64,000 nt of DNA from Pleurocapsa sp. PCC 7319 (GCF_000332195.1 NZ_KB235922.1:3817322-3881321), one strand, 5' to 3'. Shown: positions 1 to 9,924, counted from the first letter of the stretch. Notes: a model not told the origin generated them from the letters alone. Numbers and translations are program-made.

Positions 1-1086
1 TCAATCAAGATTGAAACCAACTCAGCAGCAGTATTAGTAGAAAGACCAATAGAAATAGTTGAGTATCAACGTCATCACTCTCTATGTCAGTGTTGTGGAG
101 AAATAACATCGCCACAATGGTCTCATCAGATTGTACCAGGACAAGACTTGGGAATTAAGTTACAGGGATTACTAGGATGGCTAGGAAACTATGGGCATCT
201 ACCCTATCAAAAGCAGCAGGAACTATTGCGGGAGTTAGGTCAAATTGAAGTTGGATTAGGAACTTTAGTTGCCAGTAACCAAAGAATTTCAGCAGCTATT
301 AAGCCCAGCATTAGTGAACTAGAAGAATGGATTAATCAGAATCATCCAACCTTAAATATTGATGAAACACCTTGGTCAGTAAGAGGATTAAAAGAATGGT
401 TGTGGGTGTTTGCTAATCCGAATTTTTGCTTATTTCGAGCGGGGGATACTCGTTCGAGAAAAGAAATAGAAGACCAACTAGGCGCGCAGTATTCGGGAAT
501 CATTATCTCCGATGATTTCAGCGTGTACAATGGCTATCCGGTCGCAGCACAACAAAAATGTCAGGCTCACTTACGTCGTCACTGTCAAAGACTCATGAAA
601 ACACCAGGAATTGACAATGGATCAATGGGACTAGCTTTGACCGAAATTGTGGATTCTGCTTTTCGACAACATCGATTATGGCGTGAAAATAATCATCGGC
701 AGCAATATCTCGATTCTACTACGCAATTAAAAACTCAAATCAATTTAGCTTTGAGTAAGTGGAGTGAGAAGGCAGGTTATGAAGCTGGTAAATTATTACG
801 GAATTTGAAATTAAAAGCAGACCAATGGTGGTATTTCTTAGACCATCCAGAAATTTCGCCTGATAACAATCTCGCCGAACGTGCTTTAAGATTGGCAGTC
901 ACTAAACGAAAAATAAGTGGTGGTTCTCGCAGCATGACACGATTTCAAGATACAGCTAATTTATTGAGTGTGATTCAAACCTGCCGTTTTCAGGGTCGCT
1001 CTGTGATGGATTTTTTCACTCAAGCTTTATTGGCAACTATCGGTGTTATCGATCGCCCTTCTTTAATCCCTCAATTTAGTACCTGA
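1..1086 (+). CDS. IS66-family transposase, 5' end outside window
   Basis: The frame is open from the first base, so the apparent TTG start at 148 is not the real start. Within the first 45 codons there is a CxxC-type zinc knuckle (CQCCG), as in the zf-IS66 domain. It is followed by the DDE catalytic core: Asp in NIDETPW (361-363), Asp in SDDFSVYNG (near 511) and Glu in NLAERALRL (877-879). All three acidic residues are present and the C-terminus ends normally, so the visible part looks intact. It would act as a cut-and-paste transposase on its own ends. Whether the N-terminus is complete cannot be judged here. Confidence 0.93.
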   Translation, partial: SIKIETNSAAVLVERPIEIVEYQRHHSLCQCCGEITSPQWSHQIVPGQDLGIKLQGLLGWLGNYGHLPYQKQQELLRELGQIEVGLGTLVASNQRISAAIKPSISELEEWINQNHPTLNIDETPWSVRGLKEWLWVFANPNFCLFRAGDTRSRKEIEDQLGAQYSGIIISDDFSVYNGYPVAAQQKCQAHLRRHCQRLMKTPGIDNGSMGLALTEIVDSAFRQHRLWRENNHRQQYLDSTTQLKTQINLALSKWSEKAGYEAGKLLRNLKLKADQWWYFLDHPEISPDNNLAERALRLAVTKRKISGGSRSMTRFQDTANLLSVIQTCRFQGRSVMDFFTQALLATIGVIDRPSLIPQFST

Positions 1087-1094
1087 ATTCTTAC
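1..1094 (+). mobile_element. IS66-family insertion sequence, right-hand part
   Basis: The element runs in from beyond the window. It contains the transposase C-terminal part and ends soon after its stop codon. IS66-family ends are usually GTAA...TTAC, and a TTAC lies at 1091-1094, which I take as the right tip. The next 8 bases (ATTAGAAC) would be one copy of the 8-bp target duplication this family makes; the other copy is outside the window. Directly beyond the tip an acetyltransferase frame starts in mid-gene, which supports this boundary. Confidence 0.75.
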
Positions 1095-1469
1095 ATTAGA
1101 ACTACAGTATTCCAGGAAGAGCAGGGAGTAGCACCAGAATTAGAATTTGATGGTTTAGACCAAAATGCTACTCACTTATTAGCTTTTATAAATGATAGAG
1201 CCGTGGGAACTGCCAGAATCAGGGAAATTGATCGGCAAACAGCCAAAATTGAGAGGCTGGCTGTTCTTCCAGAAGCGAGAAAGCAGGGTATTGGTAGAAA
1301 ATTAATGGAAACAGCTTTAGAAGCTATCTCGCAAATGAATAAATTACGAGCGATAGTTCATGCACAAGAATATATTGCCCCACTTTATCAGCAATTAAGA
1401 TTTGAAGAAGTGGGAGAAAAATTTAGCGAAGCTGGTATTACTCATGTCAAGATGGTCAAGCAGTTATAG
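1095..1469 (+). pseudogene. GNAT acetyltransferase (ElaA-like), N-terminus removed by IS66
   Basis: The frame reads IRTTVFQEEQGV, then a THLLA strand, GTARIR, the acetyl-CoA loop region (LPEARKQGIG) and the C-terminal HAQ...FY-like region. This is the GNAT fold of the ElaA/YitI group, normally about 150 residues. Here 124 codons remain and the first 15-20 are missing: the frame emerges directly from the IS66 tip, and upstream there is only a stop codon in IS66 at 1077. The first usable start codon is GTG at 1203, which would remove the beta-1 to beta-3 core. Its stop codon TAG lies inside the terminal repeat of the MITE that follows, so both ends of the gene touch mobile DNA. Probably non-functional. 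Confidence 0.8.
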
Positions 1470-1570
1470 TCGTACAAAGTTGTATTAGGACAAGCTTATG
1501 TGATTGCTCTTAAGTAATGAGTAATAAGTAATGAGTAATAAGTGTCCTAATGTAAGTCAGTATTGCTATA
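1465..1570. mobile_element. MITE family A, copy 1 (heptamer core)
   Basis: A 106-bp element with imperfect terminal inverted repeats of about 28 bp beginning TATAG and ending GCTATA. Both arms carry a TTAGGACA-type block. The core is a run of 7-base units (AAGTAAT / GAGTAAT). Related copies lie at 11266-11514 and 24236-24341. The ends and TA target fit a non-autonomous IS630/Tc1-type miniature element. It supplies the stop codon of the acetyltransferase remnant and reaches to within 29 bp of the next gene's start. Confidence 0.75.
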
Positions 1571-1598
1571 TCTCAACAATAATTTGGTCTATCAAGTC

Positions 1599-2162
1599 AT
1601 GTTGCAATTAGATAAACTCGCATTGAGACGAGCAATACTAAAGCAGAGACAGTCTCTTTCTACCGAGGAATGGCATACAAAAAGCAATCTGATCGGCGAT
1701 CGCCTAAAAGACTTATCTGTATTTAAGGAAGCTAAAACAGTTTTAGCTTATTTTAGTTTCAAACAAGAAGCTGATTTAACTCCTCTATTTGCTTTCGATA
1801 AAAACTGGGGTTTTCCTCGTTGTGTAGATAAGTCCTTAATCTGGCATTTGTGGCAACCCGGTCAAAATTTAAACGTAGGTAAGTATGGAATTAGAGAACC
1901 TCAAGAAAATGCACCCATGATTAGACCTCAATCTGCTGATTTGATTCTGGTGCCAACTGTTGCCTGCGATCGCCAAGGATATCGCTTAGGTTATGGAGGA
2001 GGTTTCTACGATCGCCTTTTAAGTTCTATTCAAGGCTCCAATATGACCACAATTGGCATTGTGTATGATTTTGCCTTTCTGCAACAGTTACCCGTCGATC
2101 CTTGGGATCAAAAACTAGATTCTATTTGTACAGAAAGTCAATATGAGCAAATAGTTTTATAA
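1599..2162 (+). CDS. 5-formyltetrahydrofolate cyclo-ligase
   Basis: 187 residues, normal for the MTHFS/FAU family, which converts 5-formyl-THF to 5,10-methenyl-THF using ATP. The N-terminal basic helix (LRRAILKQRQSLS) and the family signature around RLGYGGGFYDR near residue 145 are both present. I chose the ATG at 1599 over the in-frame TTG at 1563, because the latter lies inside the MITE terminal repeat and adds residues unlike the family. No clear Shine-Dalgarno is visible. The nearby MITE may have displaced the native promoter. Cytosolic, one-carbon metabolism. Confidence 0.92.
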   Translation: MLQLDKLALRRAILKQRQSLSTEEWHTKSNLIGDRLKDLSVFKEAKTVLAYFSFKQEADLTPLFAFDKNWGFPRCVDKSLIWHLWQPGQNLNVGKYGIREPQENAPMIRPQSADLILVPTVACDRQGYRLGYGGGFYDRLLSSIQGSNMTTIGIVYDFAFLQQLPVDPWDQKLDSICTESQYEQIVL

Positions 2163-2295
2163 TTTACCATTTATTTTCTGGACTTAAAAATTACCATGAT
2201 TACAGAATAAGCTGGAATTAAATTGCCTAAAAATTTAGTTTTCAATTTATCAAACTCGGAACAAATAATTTTTAATTAATAACTAATACTCGCTC

Positions 2296-2922
2296 ATGGA
2301 AAAAAAACTTTTTATTGTTTTTGAAGGAATTGATAGTTCAGGCAAATCTACTCAGGCTGATTTGTTAAAAGATTACTTTGTGACCGTGGGGGAGCAAGCT
2401 GTAATTAGTTCTGAACCTACCAGCGGAATTATTGGCAATTTGATCCGTCAGGCATTAAAACAAAGAATTATTTTTAGTCGCGATCGCAATTTATTTGATC
2501 GGCAAATGGCTTATCTATTTGCAGCTGATCGTCACGATCATTTATATAATGATATTGATGGTGTATTTAAATTAATAGAAAATAATTATCATGTTATTAG
2601 CACTAGATACTACTTCTCTTCTTTAGCATATAACTGTGATACTGTAGAACAGTTTGAATTTATTAAAAAGCTAAATGATTCCTTCCCTAATCCAGATATT
2701 ACAGTTTATATTGATATTCCAATTGAAGTTTCTTTAGCAAGGTTACAGGAACGTTCTCTACAAGAAATATATGAAACCAAGACTAAATTAACTAAAGTCA
2801 GAGAGAAGTATCAACAGATATTTAGCGAATATAAGGAAAAAGTGATTGTTCTAGATGGAACACAAGATAAACATCGAATTCATCAGCAGATAATTGAGTT
2901 TGTGCATACTAATTTTACATAG
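2296..2922 (+). CDS. tmk: thymidylate kinase (dTMP kinase), divergent
   Basis: 208 residues, the usual length. The P-loop is GIDSSGKST at residues 11-19, and dTMP kinase signatures follow (EPTSG, AADRHDH). It would phosphorylate dTMP to dTDP for DNA synthesis. The segment that normally reads DRYxxSSxAY is here TRYYFSSLAY, so the conserved Asp of the DR motif is replaced by Thr. A lid region rich in Lys/Arg lies near residue 150. It could be a second, divergent dTMP-kinase-like enzyme beside a canonical one elsewhere. The gene stands alone between AT-rich spacers. Confidence 0.85.
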   Translation: MEKKLFIVFEGIDSSGKSTQADLLKDYFVTVGEQAVISSEPTSGIIGNLIRQALKQRIIFSRDRNLFDRQMAYLFAADRHDHLYNDIDGVFKLIENNYHVISTRYYFSSLAYNCDTVEQFEFIKKLNDSFPNPDITVYIDIPIEVSLARLQERSLQEIYETKTKLTKVREKYQQIFSEYKEKVIVLDGTQDKHRIHQQIIEFVHTNFT

Positions 2923-3006
2923 TATCTCTCTCTAAAAGTAATAAGTTGTAAGTTCTAATTCCTGACTTTGAATTCACGTCAGGTAGATGACTTCATTTAT
3001 ATCTAG

Positions 3007-3225
3007 TTAGTTGATTTCGATCAACTTATTGCTACTGGACAAACCAGACTTAATGATTATTTGAAACTTATTTACCTGATACCTCTCAGCTAGCAGTTTA
3101 ATTAACTCTTGATTTGCCTTACCTTTGATTGGTAAAGATTTGAGACGAATGACCAAACTACCATCTTCTAACTCCTCTACTTTTTGTTGCTTAGAGTTGG
3201 GCTTTACCCTAATCTTAATTTTCAT
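3007..3225 (-). CDS. DUF167 (YggU-family) protein
   Basis: 72 residues, small alpha/beta protein of the YggU/DUF167 family. It has the typical start [13 protein letters not shown] and the [16 protein letters not shown] core. The family has known structures but no firm biochemical function. The ATG is preceded by AT-rich DNA without a strong ribosome site. It is transcribed away from tamB, so the roughly 250 bp between them should carry two divergent promoters. Confidence 0.85.
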   Translation of the reverse strand: MKIKIRVKPNSKQQKVEELEDGSLVIRLKSLPIKGKANQELIKLLAERYQVNKFQIIIKSGLSSSNKLIEIN

Positions 3226-3479
3226 TTTTATAAGTTTTACTTAAGTATAATAATTCAAGATATATCTAGTTAATTAGAACCGTGATTAAAACAAGCGATA
3301 CAATCGATGATTGGTTATACTTAATTCTTGATTTAAAAAAATTAATTAATAATGTGCAACTAATTACTTGAATTTACCCTCTATATTCATAATATTCATA
3401 GCTAAAAAAACCTGAGCTAGATTGGAAATAATTCTCGCTCGTATTATTGGCATCTTCAGCCACAGACTATAACCCTAAG

Positions 3480-6400
3480 ATGAACCAAGATTCTGATCAC
3501 AATTCAGATAGACAAGCTAATAATGGCGATATCCCTCCGCGCACCAGCAGAGCTGATTGGGCTTCGCCCACCGCCAGAGGCGAGCGTCAAGTAATTCCTG
3601 GGGATAACTCTTCAAAAAGTGCTCGCTTAGGCAAGCCAATAATAGCTCCTGGAGGTTGTTGGCGTAAATTAATTTTTATCATAGCTATTTTACTTTTAGG
3701 TAGTGCTGGGGGTGGTTTAATTTATGGTTGGCAGTTTGTACAGCACAAATTAATTCCTTTGATTGAAAAGGAAGCGGGGAATTATCTTCATCGCCCCTTA
3801 GAATTGGGAGACCTAAAAGCAATCTCTCCCATCGGCGCGAGTTTTGGCAGAAGCGCCCTACCTGCTACTACTGATAATCCCGATTTTGTCAAAGTAAAAA
3901 AAGTGAAGGTAAACTTGGCACCACTTTACTTTTTACGTAAGCGCAAACTTAAAATAGACATTATTTTGATTAAACCTGATGTCTATATTGAGCAAGACGA
4001 ATCTAAACTGTGGACTCCCACCGATTTTGGTTCAGAGGATGATTCAGGAGGAGGAATACAAGTTGAGGTACAGTCAATTCGACTTCACCGAGGTAATCTG
4101 ACATTAGTTGCCTATAATTCCGAGCAAAAGCAATTAAACCCCCCTGTTAGGGCCAAATTGGATAAACTGATTGTCCGTCCTACTAATGATGACCAAACAA
4201 TCAAGTTTGATGCTACTGCCAAATTAGTTGAAGGTGGTAGATTTACTGTTGATGGTCAAGGATATAACGAGACAGGCATAATTGATTTAACTTTGGTAGC
4301 GCGACGGCTAGAAGCGTCTGAAGTAAGTAATTTACTAGCATTGCCAATTGAATTGGAGCAGGGCAAAATTAACGGCAAGCTCGGTGTTACTCTAACTGAT
4401 GCTCCGATCCCCGAGTTAAATGGCTCCTTAGACTTAGACGATGTTAGTCTGCAAATTCCTGAACTAGTACAACCCTTCAGTAAGAGTAATGGCAAGATGC
4501 ACTTTCAGGGATCAAAAATTGAGCTTGACAAGATAAGGACTAATTTTGGTGAAATATTGGGGCTAGCTTCTGGTTCACTTGATTTGGCTGAGTCGGGAAA
4601 TTATCAAATTAATGCTCAGGTAAAACCAGTAACCTTTACCAAAGCCCTCGATGCTTTAGAATTAGAGGCTCCTGTACCACTTAAAGGCAAAATAAGAGGA
4701 GATGTAGCAGTTCGAGGAGAGTTGGAAAATCCTTTAATCAAGTTAGATCTTGCTACTACTGGCTCTAGTCGCATCGATAAGTTGGATTTTAAGCAAATTG
4801 ATGCTGATTTAGAATTAGTGGGTTCAACCTTATCCGTCAATCAATTTACTAGCTTACCTCGGTCTGGAGGAAAATTTGAGGGAAACGGAAAACTCCAGTT
4901 AGATGGACTACAAAATCTAGCTTTTAATATCTGGGCGACCAATGTTTCTGGGAAGGCGATCGCCCGTAGCTACAATAACAAGTTACCTGTAGATCTGGGT
5001 TTGATTTCTGGTCAAACTCAACTATCTGCCCAAGCTGGAGACTTATCAACCCTGCGTTTACGAGCTGGGGAGGCTCGTTTTCCTTTAGGTAATGGCATGG
5101 TTCAGGTAGATAAACTTAATTATGGTAATAGTGTTTGGTCATCTAAGCTAACCTCATCAGGGGTAGAGTTTGGCAGTTTGCCTTTTGGTAAGGGCAGTGC
5201 TCCCACTATTGCTAAAGGCTTGGTTAATGGTGTGTTTGATGTCTCAGGTACCAAAGATCTGAGTAATTTGAATCAAGTTAAGGCTCGTGGTAAAGCAAAT
5301 TTAAGTACTGTAGGGGGTAAGATACCTATACCCAAAATTAAAATAGCTGATGGTCATTGGCAGGCAGATGCTAAAACCAAGAATTTAAAATTACAGCGTT
5401 TGTTTCCCGATTTGCCTGATGAATTTAACGACAATCTCAGTGGTGATTTTTATCTTACGGGAAATATTCCTGATGATGCTCAACCTCGAACTTTGATTAA
5501 TGGTTTTGGAGATTTAGCCCTGGCACAAGGCAAAGTTAAAGTAAATGACTTAAAAATAGTTGAGCAAAATTGGACAGCAAATGCTCAAGGAATCGATCTC
5601 CAACTAAAAGAATTGAGTTCCACTACTCCCGATCAGTTTGCTGGGTTAGTCAATGGCAAGATCAAGTTAGCCGGAACTACAGATGATATTACACCTGAAG
5701 GGATTAAAGCTAAGGGACATGGCAGTTTAACTCTGCCAGAAGGAGTTTTTGCCGCAGAAGAATTAGCGATCGCCAATGGTCAATTTAAAGCTCAAGTAAT
5801 TCCCCGAGGGGTGGATTTAAGTCTCTTTGCCGATCCTAATTCCGACGATCTAGAACTTAACGGGGAATTAGGAGGACAGTTAGAGGTAACTGGTAAGGTA
5901 GATAACCTAAGTCCTACGGCAGTGGCTGCTAAAGGTAAAGTTAACTTTAGCCAAGGAATCGATCTCTTGGAACAGTCCTTTGGAGCAGAAGTAGTATGGG
6001 ATGGCAAACGATTAGATGTATTGCAAGCCAAGGGTGATGACTTAGATGCCCAGGGTTATATTAAACTAGACGAGTCATTTTTTAGTGATATTCCCGATAA
6101 ATTGGCAGCAGTAGACTACTTTGAGTTTGATGTCTCCCAAGCACAATGGATCGATATTAGAAAGTTGCGTTTAACTCTTCCTAGCTGGGCAACTAATCTT
6201 GACTATTCAGGTAGAGGTGATTTTTCAGGACAAATTAGTGGTGTTCCATCTGCCATGGAAATAAATGGCGACTTGGGTTTAAGAAATTTTAGGGTAGAAA
6301 ATATCGATTTTGACCCTTTACTGGCAGGAAAGGTACAAGTATCTCCCATAAAAGGAGCCAAGCTTGAATTAAAAGAAGTTTTGACGTTTTCTGCTTTCTC

Positions 6401-9194
6401 TCCCTCCAGCAAAGATACGGTTTCGGGATCTAAGTCTCAAGATAAGATCGAATTGGTACTAGATTCTAATTTCTCCCCAGTAGCATTTGCGATCGCTCAT
6501 GATGATCTTGCTGTAACGGGGATAGGCAAACGAGAAATAGTCGAAATTACCACGCAAAATATTCCTGTGAAATTGCTGAAAACCATTGCCCTCAAAAGTG
6601 ATGATTTTGAAGTACCAGAAAATGTTGCCGTTCAACCTATAGACGGTCAGCTTTCTGGAGACTTTGTTTTTAATCTCAATACTCTGGCAACCTCAGGAGA
6701 AAATGTGGTCGTCGATTCGCCTACCTTTGCCAGTATTAGGGGTGATCGTCTTCAAGGAAATTTTCAATTTGCCGACGGTTACTTTGCTATTCAAGATGCG
6801 ACATTTAAGCAAAGAAATAGTATTTATCAGTTAGAAGGTAACTTAATTCAAAAACCAGACGATATCGAAGTTGATGGCCAAGTTTCCATTGTAGGGGGGC
6901 AGGTTCAAGATATTTTAATCGCTCTGCAAATTTTTGAATTGGCAGACTTTAATCGTATTTTTAGCGATCGCAACTATGGAAATTCAGCGGATTTATACCA
7001 GTCCACCACGCCACCAAATCAACCACCCCTATTTAATGTGGGATTAAAAGATGCTCAAATTATGGAACAGTTGCAATTGTTATCAGCAATTCAAGCTTGG
7101 TTAACCTCCGTTGAGCAACAGCGACAAACAGCTTTAATCCCACCAATCAAAAACTTAAGGGGAACTTTTGATGGTCAAGTGAATGTATCTGGTTCTTTAG
7201 ATAGGGGATTAAATTCAGAATTTGAATTTCTTGGGGAACAGTGGCGTTGGGGGAATCTAATTAGTCAACAAATTATCGCTAGAGGCAATCTCAAAGAAGG
7301 AATATTAACCCTGTTGCCAGTTTCGATTCAGTTTCAAGATGCAACTGTTCAACCTCAAAAAAATAAGAATCTAGATTCATCTTCTACCCTTTTATTTACA
7401 GGTACGTTTGGCGGAGAAACTCAATCGGGACAATTTAGACTAGTAGAAGTTCCAGTTAAATTAATTGAGCAACTCTTTTCCTTACCCTCAGATTTTGCTT
7501 TCGGCGGATTAATTAATGCAACTGCTAGTATTGCCGGCTCGAAAGACGATCCTCAAGCTAGAGGAGAAATTAGAATTGACAATGCATCCCTCAACCAAAC
7601 TTCAATTCAGTCTACTAAAGGTAGCTTTAATTATAATGATGCTCGCTTAGACTTCTCTGCCAGTAGTGTTATTGCCGAAAATGCCGAGCCTCTTACTATA
7701 ACAGGTAATATTCCCTATCAACTGCCTTTTGCCCAAGTTAAACCAGATAGCGATCGCTTAGAGCTACAATTAAGCGTCAAAGACAGAGGCTTGGCTCTGT
7801 TGGATATCTTTTCTGGAGGAGAACTTAAGTGGATGGATGGCAAAGGAGAAATTGTCCTTGATATCTCTGGTATTCTCGAAGCCAATCAAACTTTTCCCCG
7901 GCAGCTAGTAGCTCAGGGGAAGGCTACAATTGCCAATGCCACGATTACCGCCAAAAGCTTACCCAAGAATCCATTTACTAATATCAATAGTCAAGTCTTT
8001 TTTGATCTCGATAATATTCGTGTTGATCGTTTGCGAGGGAGCTTTGGTGGAGGTGAAATTTTAGCAGCGGGTACTATTCCTTTTACTAATGGGGTAGCAG
8101 CCGATCCTCTGACAGTTAATTTGAATGATATTAGTGTTGATATTCCCAAACTTTATAATGGAGGTATTAAAGGCAAACTAAAGATTTTAGGTAAAGCAAC
8201 TGAACCAAATATTTCTGGAAATCTCACTCTTTTTGACGGTACTGTTTTGTTGGATAGTGAAGCTCCTACGGGTGAGGATGAGGTAGTAAATAATAAAACG
8301 CAGGAGATTAATGCCATCAGTAGACGTAGCGGTCAAACCGATCAAGGAATCGCGGCAGTCACTCAGTACAAAAACCTGAAACTAAGATTAGGGGAAGATA
8401 TTCAAATCAGCCAACCACCAATTTTTACTTTTTTGGCTACTGGAGCTTTAAATGTCAATGGAACTTTTCTACAACCTAGTCCTGAAGGGACAATCAATCT
8501 ACAACGAGGTCAAGTTAATCTGTTTACTACTCAGCTAAATTTATCACGAGACTATCAAAATACGGCTCGTTTTTCTAGTAACAATCTCCTCGATCCCTTT
8601 TTAGATGTATTATTAGTTGGTTCGGCCCTAGAAACTACAGGTAGAAATATTCCCAGTGAGGTTTTGCCCACAGAAAGACCTGATGTCTCTAATATAGGAA
8701 CTTTAGAAACTGTCAGAGTTTCGGCGAAAGTTAAGGGACTTACGAGCCAAATTACTAATAAAATTGAACTGACCAGTAGTCCTCCCCGTAGCCAAGCAGA
8801 AATTGTCGCCTTATTAGGGGGCGGATTCGTGGAAAACTTAGCCAATAGCAATAGTACCTTAGGATTAGCTAGTCTAGCTGGTTCAGCACTGTTTGGTAGT
8901 TTAAATTCTGAATTTAATAACGCTTTTCCTATCGGTGAATTACGTCTATTTCCGACCCAAATTATTGAAGATGAAGAAAATCCAGATGATGGTAGTCGTG
9001 ATGGATTGGCAGGGGAGATTGCTTTTGACTTAATTGATAATTTTTCTTTTTCGATACTGAAAATTCTTAATGTTGATATTCCTGCTCAGTTTGGGTTACG
9101 CTATCGGCTCAATAATAATTTTGTTATTAGGGGCTCAACTAATTTTGAAAGCAAAGGTAGCAGGGCACTAATTGAATTTGAATCAAGATTTTAA
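3480..9194 (+). CDS. tamB: TamB-like translocation/assembly module protein (DUF490)
   Basis: 1904 residues. After a polar N-terminal tail comes one membrane anchor (residues about 63-84). A very long series of beta-strand repeats follows (AsmA/TamB type, full of short Gly-Asp-Leu and LxLxD motifs). It ends in a C-terminal DUF490 domain from about residue 1480, finishing in an aromatic-rich beta strand (RALIEFESRF) as in Omp85-partner proteins. It should span the periplasm from inner membrane to outer-membrane Omp85/TamA, for protein assembly or lipid transport. ATG 3480 is used; an in-frame TTG at 3447 would add 11 residues, and neither has a clear ribosome site. Residues about 19-37 are encoded by a GC-rich repeat-like insert. 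Confidence 0.9.
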   Translation: MNQDSDHNSDRQANNGDIPPRTSRADWASPTARGERQVIPGDNSSKSARLGKPIIAPGGCWRKLIFIIAILLLGSAGGGLIYGWQFVQHKLIPLIEKEAGNYLHRPLELGDLKAISPIGASFGRSALPATTDNPDFVKVKKVKVNLAPLYFLRKRKLKIDIILIKPDVYIEQDESKLWTPTDFGSEDDSGGGIQVEVQSIRLHRGNLTLVAYNSEQKQLNPPVRAKLDKLIVRPTNDDQTIKFDATAKLVEGGRFTVDGQGYNETGIIDLTLVARRLEASEVSNLLALPIELEQGKINGKLGVTLTDAPIPELNGSLDLDDVSLQIPELVQPFSKSNGKMHFQGSKIELDKIRTNFGEILGLASGSLDLAESGNYQINAQVKPVTFTKALDALELEAPVPLKGKIRGDVAVRGELENPLIKLDLATTGSSRIDKLDFKQIDADLELVGSTLSVNQFTSLPRSGGKFEGNGKLQLDGLQNLAFNIWATNVSGKAIARSYNNKLPVDLGLISGQTQLSAQAGDLSTLRLRAGEARFPLGNGMVQVDKLNYGNSVWSSKLTSSGVEFGSLPFGKGSAPTIAKGLVNGVFDVSGTKDLSNLNQVKARGKANLSTVGGKIPIPKIKIADGHWQADAKTKNLKLQRLFPDLPDEFNDNLSGDFYLTGNIPDDAQPRTLINGFGDLALAQGKVKVNDLKIVEQNWTANAQGIDLQLKELSSTTPDQFAGLVNGKIKLAGTTDDITPEGIKAKGHGSLTLPEGVFAAEELAIANGQFKAQVIPRGVDLSLFADPNSDDLELNGELGGQLEVTGKVDNLSPTAVAAKGKVNFSQGIDLLEQSFGAEVVWDGKRLDVLQAKGDDLDAQGYIKLDESFFSDIPDKLAAVDYFEFDVSQAQWIDIRKLRLTLPSWATNLDYSGRGDFSGQISGVPSAMEINGDLGLRNFRVENIDFDPLLAGKVQVSPIKGAKLELKEVLTFSAFSPSSKDTVSGSKSQDKIELVLDSNFSPVAFAIAHDDLAVTGIGKREIVEITTQNIPVKLLKTIALKSDDFEVPENVAVQPIDGQLSGDFVFNLNTLATSGENVVVDSPTFASIRGDRLQGNFQFADGYFAIQDATFKQRNSIYQLEGNLIQKPDDIEVDGQVSIVGGQVQDILIALQIFELADFNRIFSDRNYGNSADLYQSTTPPNQPPLFNVGLKDAQIMEQLQLLSAIQAWLTSVEQQRQTALIPPIKNLRGTFDGQVNVSGSLDRGLNSEFEFLGEQWRWGNLISQQIIARGNLKEGILTLLPVSIQFQDATVQPQKNKNLDSSSTLLFTGTFGGETQSGQFRLVEVPVKLIEQLFSLPSDFAFGGLINATASIAGSKDDPQARGEIRIDNASLNQTSIQSTKGSFNYNDARLDFSASSVIAENAEPLTITGNIPYQLPFAQVKPDSDRLELQLSVKDRGLALLDIFSGGELKWMDGKGEIVLDISGILEANQTFPRQLVAQGKATIANATITAKSLPKNPFTNINSQVFFDLDNIRVDRLRGSFGGGEILAAGTIPFTNGVAADPLTVNLNDISVDIPKLYNGGIKGKLKILGKATEPNISGNLTLFDGTVLLDSEAPTGEDEVVNNKTQEINAISRRSGQTDQGIAAVTQYKNLKLRLGEDIQISQPPIFTFLATGALNVNGTFLQPSPEGTINLQRGQVNLFTTQLNLSRDYQNTARFSSNNLLDPFLDVLLVGSALETTGRNIPSEVLPTERPDVSNIGTLETVRVSAKVKGLTSQITNKIELTSSPPRSQAEIVALLGGGFVENLANSNSTLGLASLAGSALFGSLNSEFNNAFPIGELRLFPTQIIEDEENPDDGSRDGLAGEIAFDLIDNFSFSILKILNVDIPAQFGLRYRLNNNFVIRGSTNFESKGSRALIEFESRF
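3535..3588. repeat. GC-rich palindromic repeat inserted in-frame in tamB
   Basis: This stretch is strongly GC-rich against AT-rich surroundings. It contains short inverted pieces (GGCTTCGCCC, GCCAGAGGCGAGC) like those of the interspersed repeats at 25.6, 53.9 and 55.35 kb. It is in frame and falls in the disordered N-terminal tail before the membrane anchor, where an insertion would be tolerated. Confidence 0.5.
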
Positions 9195-9453
9195 GTAGTT
9201 AAGTTTAATTTTCACTCTAAAGAAAAAGTTACACTTTATACAAGTTAGCCTTGTTAATTTCAACTCTTTTAACTATCCGCTATTCTCTATCAGTTTTTGA
9301 TTAACAACCTTTTTTAAATCATATTAAACGTAAGTTTTATTTTTTCACTAGTTGGTATTGCTAATCTTTTAATATTGTAATAACCATGCATAATTTAAAA
9401 ACGCAATGCCTATAATAAAAATATAGTAGATATCATTAATCTGATTTTTTAAC

Positions 9454-9924
9454 ATGAACCAGAAAAGACAAGAGGTTGATCCTGGAATTGCCTATATTTT
9501 ATGGGCCTGTGGTTTTTTGGGATTTTTTGGCATCCATCGTTTCTATACGGGTAAGGTAACAAGTGGTTTGCTCTACTTTTTTACCCTAGGTTTTTTTGGT
9601 ATTGGTCAATTTGTTGATTTGTTTCTTATCCCTGGTATGACCAGAGAGAGAAATCTATATCTTCTATATGAAGCTACTGTTAAATCCCACGCAGAAGCTC
9701 CTAAGGTAACTTTGGTCAAAAAGGAAGATACTGACCCCATGTTAGTTTTACTTAAGGCAGCAGCAGCACAAAATAATGTTTTGTCTGTAGGACAGGCAAT
9801 GCTGGCAACTGAATTACCCATAGAAAAAGTTGAAAGCTTATTACAAAATGCTCTCAAGCAAGGATTAGCTCATATAGATAACGATGAAAAAACTGGTGCA
9901 GTCAGATACTATTTTGATGTTTAA
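9454..9924 (+). CDS. TM2-domain membrane protein
   Basis: 156 residues. The first about 65 form a TM2 domain: two membrane helices with the diagnostic FGIHRFYTGK between them and a GQFVDLFLIP second helix. The remaining about 80 residues are soluble, with a helix-turn-helix-like pattern (LSVGQAMLATELPIEKVESLL) resembling a small winged-helix. The role of bacterial TM2 proteins is not established. The gene has its own spacer on both sides and a long inverted repeat downstream, so it is probably monocistronic. Confidence 0.85.
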   Translation: MNQKRQEVDPGIAYILWACGFLGFFGIHRFYTGKVTSGLLYFFTLGFFGIGQFVDLFLIPGMTRERNLYLLYEATVKSHAEAPKVTLVKKEDTDPMLVLLKAAAAQNNVLSVGQAMLATELPIEKVESLLQNALKQGLAHIDNDEKTGAVRYYFDV

